Source: JACVRW01 sp040509755 (GTDB taxonomy: Bacteria > Actinomycetota > Thermoleophilia > Solirubrobacterales > Thermoleophilaceae). From it: DNA of 18,247 nucleotides. The position numbers were made by a program, and so were the translations under genes. The DNA is taken from positions 1 to 18,247 of the forward strand of contig JBEVKF010000015.1 of assembly GCA_040509755.1 (NCBI GenBank). Reading direction: 5' to 3'. Below are positions 12,521 through 18,247 of the stretch, piece by piece. Positions within the stretch are counted from its first letter, which is position 1. Every line of letters begins with the position of its first letter. The notes below the pieces were generated by a model. That model ran no database searches. It was given only the letters and a program-made list of their open reading frames with translations, and was not told where the DNA came from.

Positions 12521-13402
12521 TCAGCGCAGCTCGACCGCCACGGGCGTGTCACCCGAGTAGTCGTAGAAACCGCGGCCCGACTTGCGCCCATACCACCCGG
12601 CGGCCAGCATCTTGCGCAGCGTCGGCGGGCGGGCAAAGCGGCGCTCGCGGAACTCGTCGAAAAGCACGTCGCAGATCGAGCCGAGCGTGTCGAGGCCGAC
12701 GAAGTCGGCGAGCAGGAGCGGACCCATCGGGTGCCCCGCGCCGGCCTTCATCGCCTCGTCGATTTGGTCGATCGTGCCCACGCCCTCCTCGTAGGCGCGG
12801 ATCGCGTCGAGCATGTACGGCACCAGCAGGCGGTTGACGATGAAGCCCGCCTTGTCCGACGTCGCGACCGTCAGCTTTCCCAGGCTCTTGCCGAACTCGA
12901 GGCCCGCCGCCAGCGTCTCGTCGGTGGTGGTCACGCAGCGGATCACCTCGAGGAGCTTCATCACCTGAACGGGATTGAAGAAGTGCAGGCCGAGGAAACG
13001 TCCCGGGCGACCGGTGGCGGCGGCCTGGTTGATCACCGGCAGTGACGAGGTGTTCGTCGCAAAGAGGGCGTCGTCCTTGACGATGCCGTCCACCTCGCGC
13101 CACATCTCGAGCTTGGTGTCGAGTCCCTCGGTCACCGCCTCGATCACGAGGTCGCAATCGGCGAGGTCCGCGTAGTCGAGCGTCCCCTCGATACGGCCGC
13201 GCGCCTCGTCCGCCGCGGCCTGCTCGAGCTTGCCCTTCTCGACCGCGCGAGCCAACTGGGACTCGATGCGCCCGAGACCCTTCTCGAGCGGTCCCTCGTC
13301 CAGCTCGCGGACGATCACGTCATAGCCCGATTGGGCGGTCACCTGCGCGATTCCGTGGCCCATCAGACCGCAACCGACCACTCCCACCCGCTTGATCTCC
13401 AT
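12521..13402 (-). CDS. hbd: 3-hydroxybutyryl-CoA dehydrogenase
   Basis: This 293-residue protein is the stand-alone 3-hydroxyacyl-CoA dehydrogenase type (Hbd/PaaH), reversibly oxidising 3-hydroxyacyl-CoA with NAD(P). The Rossmann loop GVVGCGLMGHG is at residues 7-17. The catalytic dyad region is GLHFFNPVQVMKLLEVI (H140, E152). NTSSLP at 117-122 and GFIVNRLLVPY at 187-197 (N190) follow, and the C-terminal helical domain ends in GWYGRKSGRGFYDY. Length is normal. ATG 13402 lacks an SD; TAGGCT from the palindrome at 13403-13418 lies 10 nt upstream. It is divergent from an enoyl-CoA hydratase that would act in the adjacent pathway step. Confidence 0.93.
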   Translation of the reverse strand: MEIKRVGVVGCGLMGHGIAQVTAQSGYDVIVRELDEGPLEKGLGRIESQLARAVEKGKLEQAAADEARGRIEGTLDYADLADCDLVIEAVTEGLDTKLEMWREVDGIVKDDALFATNTSSLPVINQAAATGRPGRFLGLHFFNPVQVMKLLEVIRCVTTTDETLAAGLEFGKSLGKLTVATSDKAGFIVNRLLVPYMLDAIRAYEEGVGTIDQIDEAMKAGAGHPMGPLLLADFVGLDTLGSICDVLFDEFRERRFARPPTLRKMLAAGWYGRKSGRGFYDYSGDTPVAVELR

Positions 13403-13418
13403 TAGGCTGGGCAGCCTA
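13403..13418. promoter_or_regulatory. 16-bp palindrome filling a 19-bp divergent start-to-start gap
   Basis: TAGGCTG-GG-CAGCCTA is a perfect inverted repeat with 7-bp arms. Each arm contains TAGGCT in the outward-reading strand, a TANNNT -10-like hexamer 10 nt before ATG 13402 (minus) and 13 nt before ATG 13422 (plus). It could be paired -10 elements, an operator for a dimeric regulator, or both. Confidence 0.5.
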
Positions 13419-13421
13419 CAC

Positions 13422-14201
13422 ATGGCCCTTCTTCGCATAGAGGACCGCGGCGCCGTGCGCCACCTTGTCCTCGACCGGCCCGAGAAGCGCAATGCCCTCA
13501 ACGGCGAGCTGATCGGCGAGCTGGGCGCCGCGATCGAGGCCGCCGCGTCCGACGAGGACGTCCGCGTCGTGGTAGTGCGCGGCGAGGGCGTCATGTTCTC
13601 CTCGGGCATGGACCTCAACGACCTGCGCGAGCTGTCGGCCAACCCGAGCGGCCTGCGCAGCTTCCGCCGCCCGATTCTCGCCTGGTGGAACCTGCTCGAG
13701 GAGATGCCAAAGCCGACGATCTGCCAGATCCACGGGGCGGCACTCGGGGGAGCGTTCGAGCTCGCGCTCGCCTGCGACTTTCGCACGATGGCGACGGATG
13801 CCGTGGCCGGAATCATGGAGGTGCGGATCGGGCTGATCCCCGACGTGGGGGGCTGCTCGCGACTGCCCGCCGTGGTCGGGCTCGGCAACGCCAAGGAGCT
13901 GATCATGACCGGCAAGGTCATCGACGGCGCCGAGGCGCACCGGATCGGCTTTGCGAACCGGGTGGCCTCCTCCGAGGCGCTCGACGAGGTCACCGAGGGG
14001 TTCGCCAACGAGCTCCTGGCCTGCGCGCCCAGGGCCATCGGGCTGGCCAAGCGCGTCCTCGACGCCGCCGCCAAGCCGGCTCTGGCGTCGACGCTCGAGC
14101 AGGAGGTCGCGGCTCAGGAAGCGCTTGCGGCGAGCGAAGACTTCGCCGAGGGCGCGCGCGCGTTCTTCGAGAAGCGAAATCCGCAGTTCGCCGGCCGCTG
14201 A
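13422..14201 (+). CDS. Enoyl-CoA hydratase/isomerase (crotonase) family protein
   Basis: This 259-residue crotonase has the CoA-binding RPEKRNALNGEL (19-30). The first oxyanion segment is GVMFSSGMDLNDL. The second is HGAALGGAFELALACDF with catalytic-position Glu at E113. The second catalytic-position Glu is in IMEVRIGLIPDVGG (E133). Both acidic residues of classical hydratases are present, so hydration of 2-enoyl-CoA is plausible; methylglutaconyl-CoA hydration is another option given HMG-CoA lyase nearby. ATG 13422 is used because the longer frame would run through the divergent gene's start. Confidence 0.88.
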   Translation: MALLRIEDRGAVRHLVLDRPEKRNALNGELIGELGAAIEAAASDEDVRVVVVRGEGVMFSSGMDLNDLRELSANPSGLRSFRRPILAWWNLLEEMPKPTICQIHGAALGGAFELALACDFRTMATDAVAGIMEVRIGLIPDVGGCSRLPAVVGLGNAKELIMTGKVIDGAEAHRIGFANRVASSEALDEVTEGFANELLACAPRAIGLAKRVLDAAAKPALASTLEQEVAAQEALAASEDFAEGARAFFEKRNPQFAGR

Positions 14202-14217
14202 GTGTCTACGCGCCTAA

Positions 14218-14254
14218 CTGGGTTTACTCCCTACAGGTACCTGGTATAACCCAG
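14218..14254. terminator. Hairpin between convergent genes, possible terminator
   Basis: CTGGGTT (14218-14224) pairs with AACCCAG (14248-14254), with a nested CAGGTACCTG palindrome in the loop. It starts 17 bp after the enoyl-CoA hydratase stop. No T-run follows, so an intrinsic terminator is uncertain. Confidence 0.3.
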
Positions 14255-14359
14255 ATGAAGCCCCCGAGGCCGGTTTTCGGCACATCAGTGGATTCCCCCG
14301 ACCCAGCCTCGGCAGTAAGCGACGGGCCCGGACCACGGCATCCGGGCTCGTTGTCGTAA

Positions 14360-14372
14360 GGGGTCTGACCCC
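14360..14372. repeat. GGGGTCTGACCCC palindrome
   Basis: Six-base arms GGGGTC/GACCCC surround a single T, 10 bp after the stop codon of the minus-strand MFS gene. Similar short palindromes are dispersed in many high-GC genomes as REP-like elements; whether this one is repeated in this genome cannot be seen here. Confidence 0.35.
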
Positions 14373-14382
14373 ATAATTCGCG

Positions 14383-15594
14383 TCACTGCCTGCGCAGGCG
14401 CGACGCGTATGCGAAGGCCAGCGCCGCGAGCAGGCAGAGCCCGCCCGCCATCGCCCACGCCGCCGCGTAGCCGAGCTCTGTCGAGACCAGGCCGAACGCG
14501 GCCGGGCCGGCGGCTGCGCCTACGTAGATCCCGGTCTGGGTGACGCCGGTGGCGGCTGCCGGCGCCTCTCGGTTGTGGTCGACCACGGCCAGGTTGAAGA
14601 GGCCGGGCCAGCCCCAGCCGAGACTGAACGCCACCAGCGTCCCGACCACGAACAGCCCCGGGCTGTCGAAGGTAAGGAGCAGGAAACCGGTCGAGCCGAC
14701 CGCGAGCAGGCCGACCACCATGGCGAAGCCGTAGTCGCGCCGGCGGTCGGCCCGCTCCCCGAACGCCACCCGCGTGACCAGGCTGGCCGCGCTGCCCGCC
14801 GCGGCCAGCACCCCGGCGGCACCTTCAGCGATGCCGACGTCCACGGCTGAGGCCACGAGGTAGGCCCCGAGCGAGTTGGGACCGGCGCTCCCGAGCGCGG
14901 CCCCGACGGCGGTCATGACCAGCGCGCGGCTCGGCCGCGGCGCCCGGGGACGCGGCGGTGGCGCGACGAAGCTGCGCGCGCTCCTCCCCACCACCGCCGC
15001 CACGGCCAGGGCCGCGAGCGCGCAGAGGACGAACGTCGGGCGCCACCCGAACGGCAGCGCGATCAGGGGCAGGGCCAGGCCGCTCACCAGCACCGCCGCC
15101 GGGATGGCGGACTGTTTGATCCCGAAGGCGATGCCCTGGCGCTCGAGCGGCACCTGATCGGCCATGAACAGGTTGATCGCCGGCTGGGAGACCGCGTTCG
15201 ACAGCCCGGTCAGCACCAGCAGCCCGAGCAGCACTGCGAGCGACTGCGCCAGGGCGGCCACCGAGACCAGGCACGCCGCGGTCACGAGCAGGCAACCGCG
15301 GATCGCCGCGAGCGCCCCGACGCGCTCGGCCAACCGGCCGCCGGGGCCCGCCCCGAGCGCCCCGGCCGCGAAGAACACGCTGACGCCGGAGGCGACCGCG
15401 GCGACGCTCACGTCGAGGTCGCCGCGGATCTGCAGCGCGAGGGCACCTACCAGGAACCCCGGCAGGACCGTCGTCGCGCCGGCCGCGACAGCCAGCGCGG
15501 ACGGGCCGGCCAGCCGGGGCCTCGGCCCTTCGTGGGGCTCCGGGCCTACGCCAGCCCGACCAGGTTCGCCATCGTTATCACTCCGATCACGCAC
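14383..15594 (-). CDS. MFS transporter, second copy type
   Basis: This 403-residue protein has about 12 hydrophobic helices and the MFS loop motif GPGGRLAERVGALAAIRG between helices 2 and 3. The segment NLFMADQVPLERQGIAFGIKQSAIPA before helix 5 resembles cyanate/CynX-like and general organic-anion MFS proteins. The domain linker is VAPPPRPRAPRPSRA. GTG 15594 is the only convenient start; it overlaps the end of the SLC13 C-terminal half by 49 bp, suggesting translational coupling. No strong SD is seen. It is probably the last gene of the minus-strand operon. Confidence 0.8.
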   Translation of the reverse strand: MRDRSDNDGEPGRAGVGPEPHEGPRPRLAGPSALAVAAGATTVLPGFLVGALALQIRGDLDVSVAAVASGVSVFFAAGALGAGPGGRLAERVGALAAIRGCLLVTAACLVSVAALAQSLAVLLGLLVLTGLSNAVSQPAINLFMADQVPLERQGIAFGIKQSAIPAAVLVSGLALPLIALPFGWRPTFVLCALAALAVAAVVGRSARSFVAPPPRPRAPRPSRALVMTAVGAALGSAGPNSLGAYLVASAVDVGIAEGAAGVLAAAGSAASLVTRVAFGERADRRRDYGFAMVVGLLAVGSTGFLLLTFDSPGLFVVGTLVAFSLGWGWPGLFNLAVVDHNREAPAAATGVTQTGIYVGAAAGPAAFGLVSTELGYAAAWAMAGGLCLLAALAFAYASRLRRQ

Positions 15595-16262
15595 AGGACG
15601 GCGCCGATGATGTCGAACACGAAGCCCGCCTTGATCATCCGGGTGATCGGCAAGAGCCCAGACGAGTAGACGATCGCGTTCGGGGGCGTCGACACTGGCA
15701 ACATGAATCCGTAGTTGGCGCCGAAGATCGCCGCCAGCGCGGGGATGGTCGGGTCGATGTCCGCAGCGGCCGCGATCGAGATGGCGATCGGCACCACGAT
15801 CGCCGCGCTCGCGGTGTTGCTCGTGGTCTCCGAGATGATCACCGCCACGATCACGACCACGATCGTGACGCCGACGACAGTCGAGACGCCGATCGCATCC
15901 GAGATCGACGTGCCCACCACCTCCGCCAGGCCGGTCTGGCTGAGCAGGGAGCCAAGGACCAGGCCGCCCCCGAAGAGGATCACCGTGCCCCAGTCGATCT
16001 GGCTGGCCTCGTTCCAGTTGAGTGTGAACTTGCGTTTCGGCCAGTCGACCGGGAGGACGAAGAGCGCCGCGGCCGCGAGAATCGCGACGATGCCCTCGTT
16101 CGCCGCCTCGCTCACCTGGACGTAGGCGTCTGAGTCGTCACCGGACACGATCCCCACGAGACCAGGCAGGAACCAGCCGATCAGGGCGAACGCGAGTACG
16201 AACAGGGTGTTCTTCTCGCCGCGGGTGAGCCCGCCGCCGAGCTTGCGACGCTCCTCGGCCAC
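15546..16262 (-). CDS. SLC13/DASS transporter, C-terminal half
   Basis: This 238-residue protein contains the second inverted repeat of a divalent-anion:sodium symporter. Six hydrophobic segments are visible. The second SNT motif is SETTSNTASAAIVVPI (SNT 148-150), and the paired LPVSTPPNAIVYSSG (189-203) is the substrate/Na+ site of the second half. GTG 16262 directly follows the TAA stop of the N-terminal half in the same frame. GAAGGAG 11 nt and GAGGAG 3 nt upstream could drive reinitiation, though both also encode Glu/Gly codons. On its own it lacks half of the transport site, so it needs the partner or readthrough to work. TM segments are near 18-38, 55-72, 90-112, 126-165, 173-190 and 210-233. 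Confidence 0.82.
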   Translation of the reverse strand: MAEERRKLGGGLTRGEKNTLFVLAFALIGWFLPGLVGIVSGDDSDAYVQVSEAANEGIVAILAAAALFVLPVDWPKRKFTLNWNEASQIDWGTVILFGGGLVLGSLLSQTGLAEVVGTSISDAIGVSTVVGVTIVVVIVAVIISETTSNTASAAIVVPIAISIAAAADIDPTIPALAAIFGANYGFMLPVSTPPNAIVYSSGLLPITRMIKAGFVFDIIGAVLCVIGVITMANLVGLA

Positions 16263-17192
16263 TTACTCCTCGACTCCTTCGACGTGCTTGACCTCCAGCC
16301 GGTTGAAGAGGACGCAGATCAGGATGACCGCGACGAACATCACGATGACGATCGGCAGGGCCATCACGAACCACTCGAAGAACGTGATCGGCTCGCCGGT
16401 CTCCGCTTGGAGCAGCTCTCGTCCGATCAGGTTCGGCGGGCTGCCGATCGGCAGCAGCAGGCCGCCGACGGTGATGCTGTAGGTGATGACAAGCATGAGA
16501 GCGGCGCCGAAACGCAGCCGTTCTACGCGGTGCTCCCCCTCGGCCTGTTTTGCGACCATGCCGCCGACGACGCCCATCACTCCGAGCGCGATCGGAAGCA
16601 TCATCGCCGCCCCCGCCGTGTTTGACATGACTGGAGACGTGAGCGCCCCGATCAGGCCGAACGCCAGGATGATGCGGTAGGTGTTGCCGCCGACCCACGA
16701 GAGCGAGAGGACCCAGAAGGCAAGCCTGCGGTGGAGCCCGTGCACCACCATCGACTGGGCGATGATGAAGCTGCCGATGAAGAGCATCACCGTGTCGTCT
16801 GTGAACAGGGCGAAGACGACGTCCACCGAGCTGTCGTCCTCCGGCGGCGGCGGGGTGGCCTCGAGCAGGGCGCACAGCGCGACGCCCACCAGCGCGGTCA
16901 CCGGGATCGGGATCGCCTCGGTCACCCACCAGACGACTACGAAGGCCAGGATGGCCGCGAGCCGGTGCTGGTTGCCGTCGAGATCGAACGGGATGATGAG
17001 CATGACCGCCAGCACGATCGGGCCCAGGAACAGGCCGACCGTGCGGCGCTGGCGCTCGAAGCGCTGCTCGGCCGGGGAGAGCATTCCCTCCTGCTCGTCG
17101 AGTGTGCGGTAGGTCTTGCGCCCCCCTACCTCCTCGACCTCTTCGACCTCTTCGATCTCTTCGCGTTCCTGCTCTTTGGTGTCCAGTGCCAT
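16263..17192 (-). CDS. SLC13/DASS transporter, N-terminal half
   Basis: This 309-residue protein has an acidic N-terminus (EEIEEVEEVEEV) and about six hydrophobic segments. The DASS landmarks are WWVTEAIPIPVTALVG (88-103), FTDDTVMLFIGSF (130-142), SPVMSNTAGAAMMLP (SNT 190-192) and LLPIGSPPNLIG (246-257). It ends at EVKHVEGVEE followed by TAA. Full DASS proteins are about 460-570 residues; halves plus the stop codon total 548 codons in one uninterrupted frame. All recognisable Na+/anion-site motifs are intact in both halves, arguing against an old pseudogene. Likely substrates are C4-C6 di/tricarboxylates. It lies 46 bp downstream of HMG-CoA lyase on the same strand. Confidence 0.82.
   Translation of the reverse strand: MALDTKEQEREEIEEVEEVEEVGGRKTYRTLDEQEGMLSPAEQRFERQRRTVGLFLGPIVLAVMLIIPFDLDGNQHRLAAILAFVVVWWVTEAIPIPVTALVGVALCALLEATPPPPEDDSSVDVVFALFTDDTVMLFIGSFIIAQSMVVHGLHRRLAFWVLSLSWVGGNTYRIILAFGLIGALTSPVMSNTAGAAMMLPIALGVMGVVGGMVAKQAEGEHRVERLRFGAALMLVITYSITVGGLLLPIGSPPNLIGRELLQAETGEPITFFEWFVMALPIVIVMFVAVILICVLFNRLEVKHVEGVEE
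17130..17165. repeat. 9-bp tandem repeat, four copies, in the transporter N-terminus
   Basis: CTCCTCGAC, CTCTTCGAC, CTCTTCGAT and CTCTTCGCG lie end to end. On the minus strand they encode the repeated Glu-Glu-Val/Ile stretch. The repeat preserves frame and could vary in copy number. Confidence 0.6.
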
Positions 17193-17210
17193 TGCGGGTC
17201 GTTACCCGCA
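17193..17210. promoter_or_regulatory. Inverted repeat abutting the SLC13 start codon
   Basis: TGCGGGT-CGTT-ACCCGCA is a perfect 7-bp-arm, 4-nt-loop repeat ending immediately before ATG 17192. It contains TAACGA, a weak -10-like hexamer exactly 6 nt before the ATG. It could be an operator, or an RNA hairpin that masks the start in a transcript from HMG-CoA lyase. Confidence 0.4.
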
Positions 17211-17238
17211 TCGCCTACGGGCTATCCCGAACCCCGGC

Positions 17239-18147
17239 CTATCCGGACACGCGATGCCAGTCCACCGGACCGGCGGTCAACACGTGGCTCCCTAGCGGGC
17301 GTCCGAGCAACGCCTCGGCCTCGCGCGCGCAGGCCACGAGCTTGTCGAGATCGATGCCGGTCTCGTAGCCCATCTCGTGGAGCATGGAGACGAGATCCTC
17401 GCTGGCGATGTTGCCGGTTGCGCCCTTGGGCACCGGGCAGCCACCGAGCTCGCCGAACGAGGACTCGAACGACCTGACGCCGGCGCCCAGCGCCGCCAGC
17501 ACGTTTGCCAGGCCCTGTCCACGAGTGTTGTGGAAGTGGGCCGTGGGCTGCGCACCGAGGTCGAGGCCCTCGAAGAACTCGCCGACCTGGGCGGGATTCG
17601 CCATCCCGGTCGTATCGCCGAAGGCGACCTCCTCGCAGCCTGCGTCGACCAGCCGCCGCGCGATCGCGACCACGCGCTCGGGCGGCACTTCGCCTTCGTA
17701 GGGGCAGCCGAAGGCGACTGAGATCACACCCTCGCAGCGCAGCCCCTCATCGCGCGCGCGAGCGATCACCCGCCCCAAACCGGCAAGCGACTCCTCGATC
17801 GAGCGGTTCACGTTCCTTTGGTTATGGGTCTCCGACGCCGAGAGAAAGAGGTTCACCTCCTGGAAGCGGTCGCGGACCTCGAGCGCGTTGTCGAGCCCGC
17901 GCTCGTTGGGGACCAGCACGGTGACCGCCACCTCCTCGGGGATGTCGGCGCGCCGCAGCAGTTCCGGACCGTCGGCCAGCTGCGGGATCACGTCCGCCCG
18001 CACGAAGCTCGTGACCTCGAGGCGCCGCAGGCCGGTGCGGGCCAGCATCTCCACGAGCCGCACCTTGTCGTCGGTCGAGATGACCTCGGGCTCGTTCTGC
18101 AATCCGTCACGCGGCCCGACCTCGCGGATCGCGACGCGTTCGCTCAC
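17239..18147 (-). CDS. mvaB: Hydroxymethylglutaryl-CoA lyase
   Basis: This 302-residue HMGL-like TIM barrel cleaves HMG-CoA to acetoacetate and acetyl-CoA, the last step of leucine degradation. REVGPRDGLQNE (R13, D14), TSFVRADVIPQLAD, FLSASETHNQRNVN, SVAFGCPYEG, FGDTTGMANP, AHFHNTRG (H204, H206), FGELGGCPVPKGATGNIASED with catalytic-position C237 and ligand N246 are all present. The usual SVAGLGGCPYA signature is SSFGELGGCPVP here, a mild variation. GTG 18147 is chosen for AAGGAG 7 nt upstream; an in-frame ATG at 18186 would overlap the upstream gene. Spacing to that gene is 25 bp, so they are co-transcribed. Confidence 0.94.
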   Translation of the reverse strand: MSERVAIREVGPRDGLQNEPEVISTDDKVRLVEMLARTGLRRLEVTSFVRADVIPQLADGPELLRRADIPEEVAVTVLVPNERGLDNALEVRDRFQEVNLFLSASETHNQRNVNRSIEESLAGLGRVIARARDEGLRCEGVISVAFGCPYEGEVPPERVVAIARRLVDAGCEEVAFGDTTGMANPAQVGEFFEGLDLGAQPTAHFHNTRGQGLANVLAALGAGVRSFESSFGELGGCPVPKGATGNIASEDLVSMLHEMGYETGIDLDKLVACAREAEALLGRPLGSHVLTAGPVDWHRVSG

Positions 18148-18154
18148 GGGACCG

Positions 18155-18160
18155 CTCCTT
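18155..18160 (-). promoter_or_regulatory. Shine-Dalgarno AAGGAG of HMG-CoA lyase
   Basis: AAGGAG lies 7 nt before GTG 18147 and fixes the start. An SD here fits an internal operon gene, in contrast to the leaderless first genes elsewhere in the window. Confidence 0.75.
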
Positions 18161-18172
18161 CTGTGGCCACGC

Positions 18173-18247
18173 TCAGATTCTGGCAAGGCCCCCGCTCACG
18201 CCGAGCGCCTGCCCCGTGATGTACGAGGCGTCGTCGGAGGCGAGGAA
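18173..18247 (-). CDS. SDR-family oxidoreductase, C-terminal end only
   Basis: The last 24 codons before a TGA read FLASDDASYITGQALGVSGG and then LARI. FLASDxASYITGQ...V.GG is the conserved C-terminal signature of FabG-like short-chain dehydrogenases. The rest lies beyond the window edge, so the substrate is unknown. It is the upstream neighbour of HMG-CoA lyase. Confidence 0.8.
   Translation of the reverse strand, partial: FLASDDASYITGQALGVSGGLARI

Larger units (their letters stand above)
14202..14382. other. Palindrome-rich intergenic region, no gene seen
   Basis: This 181-bp region separates convergent genes and holds several inverted repeats: CTGGGTT/AACCCAG (14218-14254), an internal perfect CAGGTACCTG (14234-14243), CCGAGGC/GCCTCGG (14264-14312), and GGGGTC-T-GACCCC (14360-14372). 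AT content is higher than in the flanks. No convincing coding frame is present. Confidence 0.6.

Noticed and set aside
12481..12523. Intrinsic terminator after 3-hydroxybutyryl-CoA dehydrogenase
   Set aside because: A good stem exists, but the T-run precedes it in the direction of transcription, the wrong order for an intrinsic terminator.
17130..17165. Regulatory repeat array
   Set aside because: The four 9-bp units lie inside coding sequence and simply encode Glu-Glu-Val/Ile; a coding explanation is sufficient.
1..18247. CRISPR array, insertion sequence, phage integrase or rRNA
   Set aside because: No regularly spaced repeats, transposase or integrase motifs, terminal inverted repeats with target duplications, or rRNA signatures were seen.

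Overview
This is a gene-dense, high-GC bacterial chromosome segment. The tRNA genes lack an encoded CCA, many genes appear to be transcribed without a leader (a TANNNT -10 box about 6-10 nt before an ATG or GTG), and the gene content is acyl-CoA and ketone-body catabolism plus MFS and SLC13 transporters. Together these point to Actinomycetota. A Thermoleophilia/Solirubrobacterales-like soil lineage is my best guess, but it is inference; no rRNA or marker gene is present to confirm it.

Layout. (1) 12-1090: a phosphotriesterase-family metal hydrolase and tRNA-Trp, both on the minus strand. (2) 1147-4052: a small accessory-looking stretch bounded by tRNA genes. It holds a free-standing HTH + LAGLIDADG protein whose promoter overlaps a near-perfect Gram-positive LexA/SOS box, a convergent AAA-type ATPase with tandem palindromic operator-like repeats over its promoter, tRNA-Leu(UAG), a small four-helix membrane protein, and tRNA-Leu(CAA). 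(3) 4054-6779: two divergent membrane proteins. One fuses a four-helix membrane domain to a PD-(D/E)XK nuclease-like domain. The other is an M28-peptidase-like membrane protein that has lost key metal and catalytic residues. (4) 6757-14201: a ketone-body/acyl-CoA block with acetoacetyl-CoA synthetase, 3-hydroxybutyrate dehydrogenase, an MFS transporter, an acyl-CoA carboxylase carboxyltransferase subunit, a small glycine-rich membrane protein, 3-hydroxybutyryl-CoA dehydrogenase and an enoyl-CoA hydratase. (5) 14202-14382: a palindrome-rich intergenic region. (6) 14383-18247: a minus-strand operon of an SDR (only its C-terminus is in the window), HMG-CoA lyase, an SLC13/DASS transporter interrupted by one in-frame TAA exactly between its two structural halves, and a second MFS transporter.

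How the genes could work together. HMG-CoA lyase releases acetoacetate. 3-hydroxybutyrate dehydrogenase interconverts it with 3-hydroxybutyrate. Acetoacetyl-CoA synthetase activates it to acetoacetyl-CoA. 3-hydroxyacyl-CoA dehydrogenase and enoyl-CoA hydratase handle the C4 (or similar) CoA esters, and a biotin-dependent carboxyltransferase (possibly methylcrotonyl-CoA or another short acyl-CoA) could feed HMG-CoA formation. This would fit leucine/isovalerate or PHB-type carbon use; the pathway assignment is inference.

The strongest signals for follow-up are the DASS transporter split by an in-frame stop, the SOS-box-controlled HTH-LAGLIDADG protein, the membrane-anchored nuclease-like fusion, and two extremely compact divergent start regions (22 bp and 19 bp) with overlapping or palindromic promoter elements.
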